Source: Gentiana macrophylla (Eukaryota > Streptophyta > Magnoliopsida > Gentianales > Gentianaceae). From it: DNA of 64,000 nt. The stretch spans positions 94,008,316 through 94,072,315 of the forward strand of contig CM047810.1 of NCBI GenBank assembly GCA_026214975.1, read 5' to 3'. How positions within the stretch are numbered: position 1 is the first letter of the stretch; the number at the start of each line of letters is the position of its first letter. Shown here piece by piece: positions 12,959 to 25,259 of the stretch. Position numbers and translations under genes: made by a program. Below the pieces are notes generated by a model. It ran no database searches. It saw only the letters and a list, made by a program, of their open reading frames with translations, and was not told the DNA's origin.

Positions 12959-13071
12959 ATCAAAATGCACCTTCGTGCAAAAAAAGTCAAACCAGAGAGT
13001 TTCGTGAACCAATAAAAACTACATAATAACAAAATTAAAATTTCCCAAACTCGAATAAATGAATTGTTAGT
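12959..13071 (+). repeat. Direct repeat copy 1 (about 110 bp)
   Basis: Begins near AAATGCACCTTCGTGCA and matches 13374-13486 closely, with small indels. A second shared string, AATCATACGACTTCG, occurs at about 13335 and 13540, so the duplicated unit is larger than 110 bp. The CACCTTCGTG segment is partly palindromic. Confidence 0.75.
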
Positions 13072-13373
13072 CGTAGAATATTATTCATGTATCGACTTAA
13101 CCTTAACTAATATAATAAAAAGAAATAAAAAAGAAAAGGTTCGGAAGATTTTCATATTCTTATCTTTTATCGAAGTAAATTAACCGAAGGATAAGTAAGA
13201 TAAATGGGAGTTGGATCTCGTTTTTTATTTTTATGTATCTTTTATGTATCATAGATCGAATGAACATTCTCATTCCTTGTCTAATTTTTACAATATTTTA
13301 TTTTCTAGTAGTTTTTGTGGCACGTGCATCAAATCATACGACTTCGCGTTTTACTTAACCAAAAAATTCTGAA

Positions 13374-13486
13374 GATCGAAATGCACCTTCGTGCACAAAA
13401 AGTCAAACCAGAGTTTCAGTGAACCAATAGAAACTACATAATAACACAATTAAAATTTCCGAAACTCGAATCAGAGAATTGAATGC
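13374..13486 (+). repeat. Direct repeat copy 2 (about 110 bp)
   Basis: Partner of 12959-13071, offset about 415 bp, same orientation. Origin unknown; either a local duplication or two fragments of one repeat family. Confidence 0.75.
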
Positions 13487-13641
13487 TTCAAATAAAAACC
13501 CTAATGATAAACACGTTGATGTGATAACACCGTACCAAATCATACGACTTCGTTTTACCTAAAAAAAAAAAAAAAAAAAAAAAAGACTAAAAAACAAAAT
13601 GATAGTACAAGGATGCAAAATTAATAGTCTACTACTAAGTA

Positions 13642-13680
<39 letters not shown>

Positions 13681-14216
13681 TGTGACTTTAGTCCAAAAAT
13701 TATGTTTCTCTACTGTTGAATACGATAACTTACGACACTTGAAACAACATTTACCATTAAAAAACACATTGGAATCAAAAGTCATAAACCACTTGGCACA
13801 TGAAATCATGTCACAATATGACATCAATATTCTCTTAGATGTCACACAATTATTGACTGTAAAGTCAACTTATAAATCATAGAATATGGTAAATTATATT
13901 GTTATAAGCAATATAATAAACTAAGATACCAAAGATTTTGTGTTTTATCTAATCAGTATGATCAAACATAGAACCGGAGCATATTAACAAGTCATTGCAA
14001 TACAAAATAAGATTACCATTATCTTACTGACTATGTTTCGCTCGGCATAAATTTCTCAACCATCTGCTATATTGTGACGTTCCGTTTCTGGACACCGAAT
14101 TTTTATCCGAAAATGAAAACCCGGTACATATATAACTCGTATTTATAGAAAATTATACACGTAAGTCTTACAGTAAAACATCAGAGTATAATTGCGGAAA
14201 TTAAAACTACTCGGGG

Positions 14217-14925
14217 TGTTGGTCCCTTGAAAAGGCTTTGGTTAAGTTTAGAGGGGGGTGAATAAACTTAACACTTAAAACTTTTGGAGTTAACAAATTG
14301 ATGAAGTTCGATGAGTCTGCCGACTATTGAAGAGTCTTTGATTGTTGATTTTCTTGAATTTGTTGCAAATGAATATATTCAAGTTAAGCCTTATTACTTG
14401 TTGTTAAAATATGATACCAAGTATTAGATACTCATTGAGTGTGAGTGTGTGATTCGATTGCTAGTTTGGTAGATTGATGTGCTTAATATACTAAATGCAA
14501 AAAGTAAATGCAGAAAGTAAGTAGGCAATTTTTATAATGGTTCCAGGTGGTGTAATCCTGTCAGTCCACTCTTCTCCTGTGATGTTGGAGGTAATTCACT
14601 AGAGATCTTTGAGGTTGCAGTTACAAAAATCCCTAAGTTGTCTGTCCTTCACCAATAACTATGGCTTCACAAACTGAACACTTGGAACAGGTAGGATTGC
14701 TGCTCCAAAGTCTTCAACTGGTCCTTGAAGGGTAGAATTGCCTCTTCACCAGCTCCACCACAAACAACAGTTCTTGACACCTAAGTGCTTCTCTGTCTTC
14801 AGCAGGTTTCTTGTAAAAGAAAGTTTGAATCAAGTGAGTGATTCAGCTTTCAGCAGCTTAATCAGGATGAAATGATCAGCAGCTTGATGTCTTCAAGTGT
14901 GTTTACTTGATGTAATTTGATAACG
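14217..14925 (-). mobile_element. Truncated SIRE-like LTR fragment
   Basis: Reverse-complement match to the solo LTR at 60746-62442: both share the terminus TGTTGGTCCCTTG and long stretches on to about 14925, where similarity to 61740 stops. The other LTR end is missing, so it is a truncated insertion inside the Gypsy 3' LTR. Confidence 0.75.
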
Positions 14926-15694
14926 CCGAATGTCTACACACACGACCAAGTATGTTATAAAAGTCCAAGGATACTTTGCTAGCAAACTCACGAAACAAAG
15001 GGATGAGTTGCTTAAAAGTCCAAGGATACTTTGCGAGGTGACGGATGCACCACGACAGATTCAACCCCTTAAATAGCATAGGGATAGCCCCTAAAAGGAG
15101 TCCCACTCCCGGCTGCGATATAGAAACGTGCCTCACCAAGGACTAGAATACTTTATCTTTTAGACTCTCAAGTATGTATTTATGCATTTTAAACTAACCA
15201 CCTGAGTTCATTGCGCATAAAAATGCTTCTGAGGACTACTAGACCTTAGACAACCTTAAGTTATATTGCATATCACGTATCACAGAAATATTGGATCCTA
15301 ATCCAATACCCACAAGGCTAAGGAATAATGTTTCCGATGATCCTGAGTTTCTCCCCGCAGAGGGTCTCCACAAGGTGCTGAGCCAAATCCACCAAAAACT
15401 GAACCCTTAACTTTGCCACATAAAAAATACGACATTGACTATCAAAGTCAACATCACGTAAGACAAAATGAGATGTGTTCTAATGCTCCCGTGAGGTACG
15501 GTGCGGAGCCGAAGCCACTAGAACACAAACATTTCACTTTACATCACACCACAAAAGGATCAATACTTAGACATGCTTATAACAAAAACAGATTCAATTA
15601 AACATCTCCCTACCATAGATTATTGAAGAAAAGCTTAAGCCAAGCGTTGCTCTTATCGCTGTGACTCTCGTGGTGTGCTCGATAGTGATATTAG

Positions 15695-15707
<13 letters not shown>

Positions 15708-15749
<42 letters not shown>
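15708..15749. repeat. (TG)n microsatellite
   Basis: About 40 bp of TG repeats between a short TA run and a related GTGTGT-rich stretch. Absent from the equivalent place in the other LTR. Confidence 0.9.
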
Positions 15750-15751
<2 letters not shown>

Positions 15752-16176
15752 TGTGTCCGTGTGATTTAATATTTATATGTGTGTGTATACATGTCGATGT
15801 ATATCACTATTGATTATGGGGGTCTTTAATCAAAGTCGGTTCTCACAATGCACCCATAAAAGGTCGGTTCTACTGTAGTGCACTTTAGAGTGATGCACGA
15901 GTGGATTATGTGTGATGTAAATAAAATTCCCTTTAATTATCACTACATGTAAACAAGTAATATCTGATCAGACAATTATCTATTAATACTTCAATTAAAT
16001 ACCTCACACACGTAGGTGTTTGCCCCAGCCTAATAGGACCTATGACAATATGAAACAAAATAATTTACATGGATTTATAAGATAAGCCTAATTGGAATAT
16101 ATGACAATATCATGTTGTGTGTATGTATATACACCGTACACACGCGAGTGCACGGGCGCGTGAAGACACACATATA

Positions 16177-16381
16177 CAGTGGCGGATCCAGACATTTTTT
16201 CCAGTGGGGTTACCGGACGGTAAAACTACATTTTTATCCAAAAATGTGTTCCAGTGGGGTCACCGAAGCCTAAAACTATATTTTTTAACAACAAAACTAT
16301 ATCGTTTAAATACTAAAAAAAATTCCCCGGATCTCAGTGGGATCACGTGACCCCACGTGAGTATACATAGATCCGCCAGTG
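16177..16381. mobile_element. hAT-type MITE with exact 8-bp target duplication
   Basis: Terminal inverted repeats CAGTGGCGGATC (left) and CACTGGCGGATC (right end, read inward) bound a 205 bp non-coding element. The flanking 8-mer CACATATA is repeated exactly at 16169-16176 and 16382-16389. The 8-bp duplication and CA(G/C) terminus place it with hAT. Related copies are at 34166, 55894 and 57448. Confidence 0.9.
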
Positions 16382-17031
16382 CACATATATGGAAAGAACA
16401 GAGAAGACAAAAAAAACCGGGAAAAACCGGAACCAAGCCGATCCAAACCGGCCGAATAAAATGGTTTTACATAATTATGGTTCGGTTTTGGTTTGTGAAT
16501 TTGAAAACCGTAAAAAATGATTTGGTTTTAAAAGTGATGCCAGCAAACATAATAAAGATGCAAACAATTTTTTTTTTTTTGAAAGGTAGATGCAAACAAT
16601 TTTAAGGGTGCCAACAAAGCCTACGAAATACTACTAAGCATGGCCATATGCCACAATGATGTGTGCTTCACCCAGGTAACGTGGAAGCAAGGTAATTTGT
16701 TTTATTTGTTTTATCTACATACATATAAACATGTACTTATATATGTCCATTTATTTACATTTGATTATCACACATATAACATTTAATGATACACATTATT
16801 TTCTATTATAAAAGGTATGTTTCATAAAACTATAAACATTTGAAATTTCATATATAGTAACGTAACACAATTACCCAATATCTATGTGTAAAACTGACGG
16901 GTTGATCGATTAGAAAAGATGAAAAGTGAAAGACTAAGTTTTAAAGTGGGAAGATAACGGTAATATTAAATATACCCATAAAATCCCCAAAATGACATAC
17001 TTGCCCTTTCGTGAAGTTACGGGGTATCACA

Positions 17032-17046
17032 TCCTTCCCCCCTTAA
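17032..17046 (-). other. Polypurine tract of the Gypsy element
   Basis: On the minus strand TTAAGGGGGGAAGGA abuts the 3' LTR start. Confidence 0.8.
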
Positions 17047-17163
17047 AAGAAATTTTGTCCTCGAAACTTAAGACATACCTGGTAGACTGAGGAATTCTAG
17101 AAACTCTGCAACCATGTCACCCTCGACTTCCCAAGTCGCTTCCGAAGGTGTGTAGTTACTCCA

Positions 17164-18552
17164 TCAAACCAACACCAAAGGGATCTTTCGATTCTTAACC
17201 ATCTTTACCTTCCTTTCAAGAATTCGGATTGGTCTTTCTTCATATGATAGATTCTCCTTGATCAACTCCGGATCCACATCGGCTCCCACATCTAACTTAG
17301 TCAAACACTTCTTCAACATCGAGACATGGAAAACATTGTGTACTCTTGTCATTCCTTACGGTAACTGTAGTCGATAAGCTAATGGTCCAATCTTCTCTAG
17401 GATTACAAACGGACCCACGTATCGTGGACTCAACTTTCCTTTTTGTCCCAACCGTCTTACACCTCTCATCGGTGAAGCTTTTAGATAAACTCGGTCACCA
17501 ACCTCAAAGTCTAATGGTCTCCTTCGTACGTATTTCCTTCCGTATAGGGCTTCAAAAGATGGCATTCCAATGTTTGCGTGGTAGCTATTATTACACGCAA
17601 ACTCGGCAATCGGTAGGTAGTCGTCCCAAGAACCACCTACTTCAAGAACACAAGCTCTCAACAAATCCTCTAAGGTCTGAATCGTCCCCTCAAATTGACC
17701 ATATGTTTGCGGATGAAAATCCGTGCTTATTTCCAACCTATTGTCAAAAGCTACCCGTAGGCTTTTCTAGAACCTACTCACGAATCTGCTATCTCTGTTG
17801 GATACAATCAATATTGGCACTCCATGTAACTTCACTATATTCTCCAGGTAGATAGTGGTCAATTGCTTCAGCGACATGTTCTCCTTAACCGGTAAAAAGT
17901 GAGCGGACTTAATTAAACGATCCACAATGACCCATATCTTATCGTACCCCTTCTTGGTACAACGTAAACCACTGACGAAGTCCATTGTGATCCTGTCCTA
18001 TTTCCATTCCAGGATTTCCAAAGGTTTAAGCAAACCTCCCGGTCGTCTATGCTCGGTTTTGACTCTCTGACAAGTATCGCATTTTGCGTCAAACTCTGCA
18101 ATCTCGAGTTTCATCGACGGCCACCAATAATACTTTTTCAACTCTTTATACATCTTATTTGTTCCTGGATGTACCGCAAAGGATATCTTATGTGCCTCAT
18201 CTATAACAGCTTGCCTCAAATCAAAAACATTCGGCACACACAAGCAGTTGGTGTACCAAAGATCACCATGCTGATCAAGCTCGTAACCACTGGCCGGCTT
18301 CATTCTTGCAACCCTCTTCAAATCAACCAAAACCGGGCCTTCATCTTGATTTTCCCGAATTCGGTCTTGTAAGTCTGGTCTTGCTATCAAATGAGCGATG
18401 AAAACCATTTCTGCCTGCTGTCTGATATCATGGATACTCAAACTATCAACCTGATCTTCAACCTCTGATAAACTGATAAGAGAGCTGACTGGTCTTCTAC
18501 TGAGCGCATCTTCCATTACATTGGATTTTCCCAAGTGATATTGTATCTCCAA
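17164..18552 (-). pseudogene. Gypsy integrase and chromodomain-type tail, broken
   Basis: Reading down the minus strand: an HHCC zinc finger (HPGT...KYYWWP...CDTCQ) near 18100-18200; the core with MDF and SNRD carrying the two catalytic Asp (about 17985 and 17795); the third acid in QFEGTIQTLEDLLR near 17690; then the GPF/Y-like segment RYVGPFVILEKIGPLAYRL near 17400. After a frame change come VFHVSMLKKC and YEERPIRILERK (about 17220-17340), the start of a chromodomain that stops at about 17164. Several frames are needed, so it is not functional. Such tails steer chromoviruses to heterochromatin. Confidence 0.85.
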
Positions 18553-18590
18553 GTCGTAATCTTTAACAAACTCAAGCCATCTCCATTGCC

Positions 18591-20167
18591 TCAGCTGTTG
18601 CTGGGTGAAGAAACACTTGAAGCTGTGATGATCCGTGAAAATACACGCCTTAACGCCGTAGAGATAATGCCTCCATTTAAGGCAAACACTACAGCTACTA
18701 GCTCGAGATCATGAGTCGGATAATTCTTCTCATGTGGTTTACACTGTCTCAGGGCGTATGCAATAACTTTTCCATTTTGCATCAACACACATCCAAGTCC
18801 TTGACCGGAAGCATCAGTGTAAATGTCACAAATATTTCTGAAAAGGTCAACACCGGTGCAGTAGTGAATCTTTCCTTTAACTTCTAAAAGGTTTCCTCAC
18901 ACTCTTGACTCCATTCATACTTAACATTCTTCTGAGTCAGTTTGGTGAGAGGTGAAGCTATATTGGAAAAGTCTTGAACGAAACGTCTATAATAGCCCGC
19001 TAGCCCGAGAAAACTACGAATCTTTGTAACTGTCATCGGTCTAGGCCACTTCGCCACATCCTCAATCTTGGCCGGATCCACTTTTATACCATCCCCTGAA
19101 ATCACATGACCCAAGAAACTGACTCGGTCGAGCCAAAACTCACATTTGCTGAACTTTCCATAAAGTCGGTTCTCCCGTAATATCTGAAGCACTATCCGTA
19201 GATGTTCACAATGTTCCTTTTCGTCTACGGAGTAGATCAAGATGTCATCAATAAACACTATCAAAAACTTATCCAAAAATGGCATGAAAACTCGCTGCAT
19301 TAATTCCATGAAAGCTGATGGTTCATTAGTGAGCACAAATGATAAAACTCGGAACTCATAATGACCGTACCTAGTGCTGAAGGCCGTTATTGGAATGTCC
19401 TCCTTTTTTATCTTCATTTGATGATAACCTAAACGAAGATCTATCTTCGAAAACACATTTTTCCCTAGTAGCTGATAGAAGAGGTCGTCTATCCTCGAAA
19501 GTGTATACTTATTCTAGATGGTGAGGTTGTTTAACTCTCTGTAGTCGACACACATCCTCATACTCCCGTCTTTCTTCTTCACAAACAACACCGGAGCTCC
19601 CCACGGTGATGTACTCGGCTGTATGATATTCTTATCTAACATATCCTTCAACTGCTCCTTCAACTCTTTTAGTTTCACTGGAGCCATCCGATAAGGTGAC
19701 TTAGCTACTGGTTTGGCTCTCGAAACAAGCTTAATCTCGAATTCTATGTCCCTGCCTAGAGTATTACCTGGTAACTCATCTGGGAAAACATCAGGATACT
19801 CAATTACTATATGTATGTCTTTCAACTCTTCACTCTCTTTCTTAGTGTCAAGAGCAAAGAACAAATATCCTTCACAACCTTGTTGAAACGCCTTCGTGAC
19901 TCGAAGCACTGAAATGATAGGATACCGGTGCTTATCTAATTTGCGAACATTACCCTGAAACATGATCGATGTTTTGCCCAAAGTTTTGAATATTACTTTC
20001 TTGGCCTTGCAATCCAAATGTACATCGTGCTGAGACAACCAATCTATTCCCAATATCACGTCGAAGTCCATGAAGTCTAGCACTATTATATCAAACTTGC
20101 ACATAAACTTTCCAACATGGATTGAACATTGAGGTATCATATTTTCAACCTTAACCGACTCTCCCAA
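18591..20167 (-). pseudogene. Gypsy reverse transcriptase/RNase H, broken
   Basis: The segment before 19514 holds YRMAP...KELKEQL and [20 protein letters not shown], the RT fingers. A TAG stop at about 19512 replaces a sense codon directly before [11 protein letters not shown]. The next frame (18884-19456) keeps [12 protein letters not shown] and the catalytic FIDDILIYS, followed by the [12 protein letters not shown] connection. RNase H survives only as [11 protein letters not shown] and ELVAVVFAL with shifts at 18591-18788. It would copy element RNA into DNA if intact, but is inactive as written. Confidence 0.9.
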
Positions 20168-20189
20168 ATGTGTAGTAATCGATAGCAGC

Positions 20190-20330
20190 TTGCTTAACTT
20201 ACCAAAAAGGCATCTTTAAGCGATCCGCTACCTTGCTACATAAAAAGGTGTTGGAAGCACCCATATCGAACAAAGCTGACACGGATAAACCTCCTACTTG
20301 AATTGTACCTAACTCGATCATAACAAGACA
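20190..20330 (-). pseudogene. Gypsy aspartic protease remnant
   Basis: Minus-strand translation near 20255-20275 reads LFDMGASNTFL. The family motif is D-[ST]-G-A; here Met replaces Ser/Thr next to the catalytic Asp, so activity is doubtful. A stop lies downstream before the frame at 20167. Confidence 0.75.
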
Positions 20331-20428
20331 TATAGGCAACACAAACATGCTTAATAATCAAGAAAATGATGGCTTCTTAGAAACCAGAAACTCGGATTAA
20401 AGATACCTGTGACCACGGTCTCCTCGTC

Positions 20429-21542
20429 CTAGTATGTTGTGGCATCCAAGGCAAACACTTTCGTCGGTCCTCGTAGCTTAATCTTTCCTGAAGAAGGCTG
20501 TTGCGGTCTACTTGAAGTCGATGCGGGTGGATTCCTCCTCTGAGGACAATCTCTAGAAAAATGGCATGCATCCCCACACTGAAAACAACCTGCCATTGTG
20601 GCTTTGCACTCCCCTGAATGTCTCATGTTGCACTTTGGGCAAAGAGGTAAAGCTGATGGTGGAGCTACGGGTACGGAGGGTAGAGCTACTGCTCTCCTCT
20701 GAGGTTGTTGTGGTGCACCTCTGCTGGCCTGACTCGCAACAAACGGCCTTTTGGCCCCAATGACTACTTTCTCCTTGTTTCTATTTTTCTCGTACTCCAG
20801 TACTCTATCGATCAACTCAGCCATAGTATCTGGCTTATAGCCTCCCAAACCAAGTAGAATACCACGGCTCAAGCCTTCTAGAAAATGAGCTACCATTAGG
20901 CTCTCGTTGCCTGACCATGTTGATACTGAGGATATGTAGCAATAGGCTCAGAAGATGTCTCATACTTTGGTGGTGGATAAACTGGAGGCTGAGGTGGATA
21001 CACCGCTGGCTGGGTTGGATAAGTTGTAGCATGTTGAGCCGGTGGATATACTGGTTGTGGGGGATAAACATCAACTGGTGGAGGAGGATACACTGATGCC
21101 CTTGGAAAGGGATAAACACCCTGTGATGGATAGATTGGGTATACTAAGGATTCTCATAACATGGTGGTGGATAAACCGTAGGCTGTAGAGGATAGACAGA
21201 GGGATATGACGGATAACTGGTGGGATACTATGTGTACAAAGTGGGATATGTAAGTAAAGAGGTGGTACCACGGATGGATTTAGGCGGTAGAGCTGACACG
21301 AGGTAAAGTCACTTGAGTTGATGTGGCCTTTGCCTCGTGACTGCATCTGTCTTGTGCATCGTGAACTCCACTTTGACCATCTTGAACTGCCCCCAAATTC
21401 TGATTAACTTGTCCAGGTATTGAAGCATCAACAATCCTCTGCGATCCATTAGTATTTCCACTATGTTGTTCAACCGTTTTGTTAACAAAGATAGATTAGC
21501 TAGAGATCTTAGAAAAGAATAAATCATCTTCAAGAAGTTCAA
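20429..21542 (-). pseudogene. Gypsy gag with YPP-repeat N-part and zinc knuckle
   Basis: Frame 20429-20896 ends gag: HFLEGLSRGI, a basic linker, CPKCNMRHSGEC and the knuckle CFQCGDACHFSRDC (C-x2-C-x4-H-x4-C), then DATTY. Upstream (about 20896-21300) the protein is dominated by YPPxP-like repeats in two overlapping frames. The usual central retrotransposon gag domain between the proline-rich part and HFLEGL is largely missing, which suggests an internal deletion. 21309-21542 is a further upstream frame with no recognised motif. Gag would package element RNA. Confidence 0.75.
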
Positions 21543-21567
21543 CTAGCTAGGAGGGAGAAGAAACTAC

Positions 21568-21579
21568 GCTCTGATACCA
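21568..21579 (-). other. Primer binding site of the Gypsy element
   Basis: On the minus strand TGGTATCAGAGC, an exact tRNA-iMet complement, lies two bases after the 5' LTR end. Confidence 0.9.
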
Positions 21580-21939
21580 ACTGTGACGCCTCGTTTCCGG
21601 ACACTGAGGCTTTATCCAGAAATGAATGCCCGGCACATATATAACTCGTATTTATACCAAATTATATACGTAAGCCTTACAAGTACAACATCAGAGTATA
21701 ATTGCGGAAATTAAAACGACTCAGGGAAACATACATAACTAGAGGTAGATTAGGAAAACCAAATGTCGATATCATTACAACATTTATAGTTTGGGAAAAA
21801 CAACGATAATTCACAGGGCCAAAAGTTACAATACTTATACTACGATAACAAAGTATATTCAATCATATATTACATTCTACAAAATCCAAGGATAACAAAA
21901 CAACACTTCAAAGCATCCGAGGTAGAGGTGGCCAAACCG

Positions 21940-22145
21940 AAACCGGAACCGGCGGTTCGAACCAGAACCGGCGGTTCGTCAAACCAATGATTAAAAAACC
22001 GCGAAAACCGCCGGTTTTTAAACGCCGGTTTGCGCCGGTTTGTGTTATTGGTAATCTGGAACGGAACCGCCGGTTCAAACCGGATGGCCGGAACAGGTAA
22101 AACCGACGGAACGGACCGGAACGGAACCGCCCGGTTTAACCGCCC
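21940..22145. repeat. Left subterminal repeat cluster of hAT
   Basis: Many copies of ACCGGCGGTT and its complement AACCGCCGGT, in both orientations. The match to the right-end cluster at 26510-26660 suggests shared protein binding sites. Confidence 0.8.
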
Positions 22146-22148
22146 AAC

Positions 22149-22150
<2 letters not shown>

Positions 22151-22181
<31 letters not shown>

Positions 22182-22182
22182 C
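22151..22182. repeat. Poly(T) run
   Basis: About 31 consecutive T, with a second run near 22257-22275. The Phe- or Lys-rich frames across them are artefacts. Confidence 0.9.
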
Positions 22183-22697
22183 TGGGTGCATATAAAAAAA
22201 AAGGTTACTTTTCCTTTCTTTTTCCAACGTCTATTTCCAAATTCCAACGGCTATTTCTTTTTTTTTTTTTTTTTTCCTCCCAATCTCACCCCAAAAATTT
22301 CCTATAAATACTACCTCATTCCTACACCAAACCAATCTCATTCTCTCTCAATCTTCTACTCATTTCTTACATGTTATATTAATTTCTTTGATTATCAAGT
22401 TTGTTTAGTTGTTAAAAACAACAATTAAATTTACTTTACGATACCGATTTTTGAAGTTATTACGATTTAATCGTTACTTCAATACGGTTTTAGTTATAAG
22501 TAAATTTGGTTTTGTATTTTATTCAACTAGTTTTTTACAAGTGTAAAAAAATTAATTTTATAATCAAATTTACTTACTAGACCGAAATTTGAAGTTGTTA
22601 CGATTTAATCGTTACTTCAATTCGGTTTTAGTTATAAGTAAAATTGGTTAGTTAAATTAAATTTTTATAACGATTTTATTTAATTTAGATTTTTAAA

Positions 22698-25100
22698 ATG
22701 TCAAGAAGAGGTGAATCATCAGAGGAAATCGAAATGTTACTTTCCGTGATGATACGTTTGTGCGAATCGGATGATCTTGTTGGTGGCTATAGACCCCAAT
22801 ATTACATTGAGACCTATCACCGGTAGTCACATTTCGATTCCTCGCCCAAACGCCTCAGGTTACAATGAAGATGAGTTTGATAGTCATTCTGGCTGATATA
22901 ATGTCTCAAGGTGCAAATTTTAACATCAACCTTAACGAAGTTGAAGATAATGATGAAGTCGGCGTTGATGATGATGTTGATGTATTTCCTAATGCTTCCC
23001 ATCATAGAGGACCTAGACAAGGACGTGGTGGGAGTCAGCGTCGTCATAGTTGTTCTAGTGCTAATCCTACTCCTACTCCTACTCCCGAGTCATTCGATTT
23101 ACATGCTAGTGAAAGTGCCGGAGCCACAACACAAGAAAAAAAGTTATCATCGAGAATTTTACGGAATTTTTCACAAAGGTTCCTCGGATGATGAAATAGG
23201 TTTAGCTAACCCCGGAAAATTGTTCTACGAGGGTGTGCAATTTACGTGGGAAAAATATCAATTTAAACATTCGGTGGTTATGGGCGTTGCGGACTCACAT
23301 TATAACTAAACACCGGAAAAATTGGAAGGCGGCTCTTCTCAATCCCGGCTAAACATGCCGAGCTCTAAGCGGAGGTAACACTAATCCACTCTTTATTTAC
23401 ACTTGTGATAAGCTGTAGAGATCTAACTACGGATCTTATTGCGGGTATGGGTCTTCCTTTTAGCTTTCACGAAAATCCTATTTTTGAAAGTTACGTACAA
23501 AGGGGCTTTGACCGGCTTTTACTCGTATCCTTAGGCAACGGTGACTAGGGATTTCAAAAATAAATTTATTAAACGACAAAATATTATTATAGAAACTTTG
23601 AAGAACAATAAATACCGAATATGTGTATGTGCCGATATTTGGGAGGATAGGAGGACGAACAATTTTTATTTTGGCGTGTCGGGTCACTGGATTGACAACA
23701 CTTGGATTGTCCAAAAAAGGTTACTTGCTTTTCGTTTATTTAACGAGACCCATAGTGCTTCTAACATTGCATCTGTATTAGTTGATATTTTTGAGGAATA
23801 CGATTTAAAAGGTAAATTTTTTTCTATTGCGTTTGACAATGCTGCAAACAACACTGCTTCTATTCCCGACTTATCCCGATATTGTGAACCTCTATGTAAC
23901 GGTCAATTTTTTCATGTTAGATGTTTATGCCATATTTTTAATTTGTGTGTAAAGGATGGTCTAAAAGTTTATGACCATAATATTACTTCGATAAAAAATG
24001 CGATTTCCCATATTTTAGGTAGAAATGTTCTTGTTCATAAGTGGTATAAATTTCTTAAAGAGAAAGGTCATCGCCAAGTCAAAGCGCATAAGATGTACAT
24101 GCGCATAGGTGAAACACGACTTATGATCTTTGGAAAAAACAAACAAAATTAAAAATACCTTTTGTGAATTTGTAAATGAACATTGTCCGGCGAATATCGT
24201 TTGTATCCTCTATTTGACCTGGATGCAAGACAACGATGGATGTTTTTCAATATTCAAAAAATTTCTTGAATTGTTTTCAAAATGTTATGAACCCACATCA
24301 CATTTAGTCTTGCCTGCATGTGTAGAAATAACTGCTGAGTTTGAAAGCATGGAACACGACACTACATTATTTCGATGTTTAGTCTTTGATGAAGGATAAA
24401 TGGAATAAATACATGTTGCATATTCACGACACTTATCTCATTTCTTCTATACTCGACCTCGTATAAGACTAGTAGGTGTGTCTAACATGTTAGGTGCTTA
24501 CTATGATGTTTTGTCTAATATCGATAATGTGCCCCGGTAGATTTTACGGTTGAAGTAGATAGACTAGAAAATTTATTAAGCGATTTGTATGTTGTATATG
24601 GCGTATGTATGGATTGAGAATCGATCGCGGTTCCCAATCCATCCGCAAGTGCTTCTACTAACGTGCGAGGTGTCTGAAAGGACTTAAAAAAGTTATGGAG
24701 AAAATGAGTTCGAAAGCGGCGGAAGGGGCGACATCATCATCCGATCAACGTCTGAGAGATATCAAAATATCTAAACACTACATTTGAAGGTTGTGATGGC
24801 GATAACTATGATTTCGGATTCGACTTATTGAAGTGGTGGAAGAGACACGTTAAGGAATTTCTAGTTCTAGCAATTATGGCGATGGAGTTTTAAGTTGCCT
24901 GTTGACGGCCGTCGTTTGGAACGCACTTTCGACATGGCGGGGTATGTGCTAAACAACAAAAGATGTGCGCTTCATCCCACCACTTTGAGAAGCGGATGCT
25001 TAGTCAAGATTGGGTGCAGTGACGGAGTAGGTGCAAGACATTGATCGGAAGATGAGGAGTCACAGTTCGAAGGCGGTGACATGAAACTTCGGCGAGGAAC
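22698..25100 (+). pseudogene. hAT transposase pseudogene (RICESLEEPER type)
   Basis: An ATG at 22698 opens a short frame (MSRRGESSEEIEM) that soon stops. 22865-23191 is an acidic then Ser/Pro-rich N-region. The BED zinc finger expected next is not readable. 23541-24152 is the best block: CADIWED (first catalytic Asp), GVSGHWID, FDNAANN (second Asp region) and HVRCLCHIFNLCVKDGL, all in RICESLEEPER order. At 24810-25020, shifted frames read DLLKWWKRHVKEF, FDMAGYVLNNKRCALHP and SQDWV, the hATC dimerisation domain. Multiple stops and shifts; it cannot make transposase. Confidence 0.85.
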
Positions 25101-25259
25101 AAGCTCTCGAAATACCGACGTCGATTAAAGTGCATAATTTATATCTTAAAAATAATTATAAGAAACCTACTACTAATAACTACTAAAAAAAAACTATAGA
25201 AAACAATTAAAAAAACCATTAAAAAAACCCGATAGAAACTATAAAAACATATAAAAAAA

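Larger units (their letters stand above)
12753..14072. other. Intergenic, repeat-rich, no gene
   Basis: Contains the direct repeat pair at 12959 and 13374, a poly(A) run at 13561-13584 and a (TA)n tract at about 13645-13678. Nothing coding is supported. Confidence 0.5.
14073..17031 (-). repeat. 3' LTR of the Gypsy element (with insertions)
   Basis: Minus-strand LTR starting TGTGATACCCCG at 17031 and ending at 14073. Segments 14073-14216, about 15075-15690 and about 16530-17031 align with the 5' LTR copy (21582 on, and 26680-27968). The remainder is inserted: a SIRE-like LTR fragment, a (TG)n tract and a MITE. Small frames here (15413-15601) recur in the other LTR and are not genes. Confidence 0.8.

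Noticed and set aside
15413..15601. Small gene repeated near 26853
   Set aside because: Both copies are the same part of the two Gypsy LTRs; the shared frame reflects LTR identity and is not maintained.
21870..22428. Overlapping frames rich in Lys or Phe
   Set aside because: They read across poly(A)/poly(T) runs and hAT subterminal repeats.
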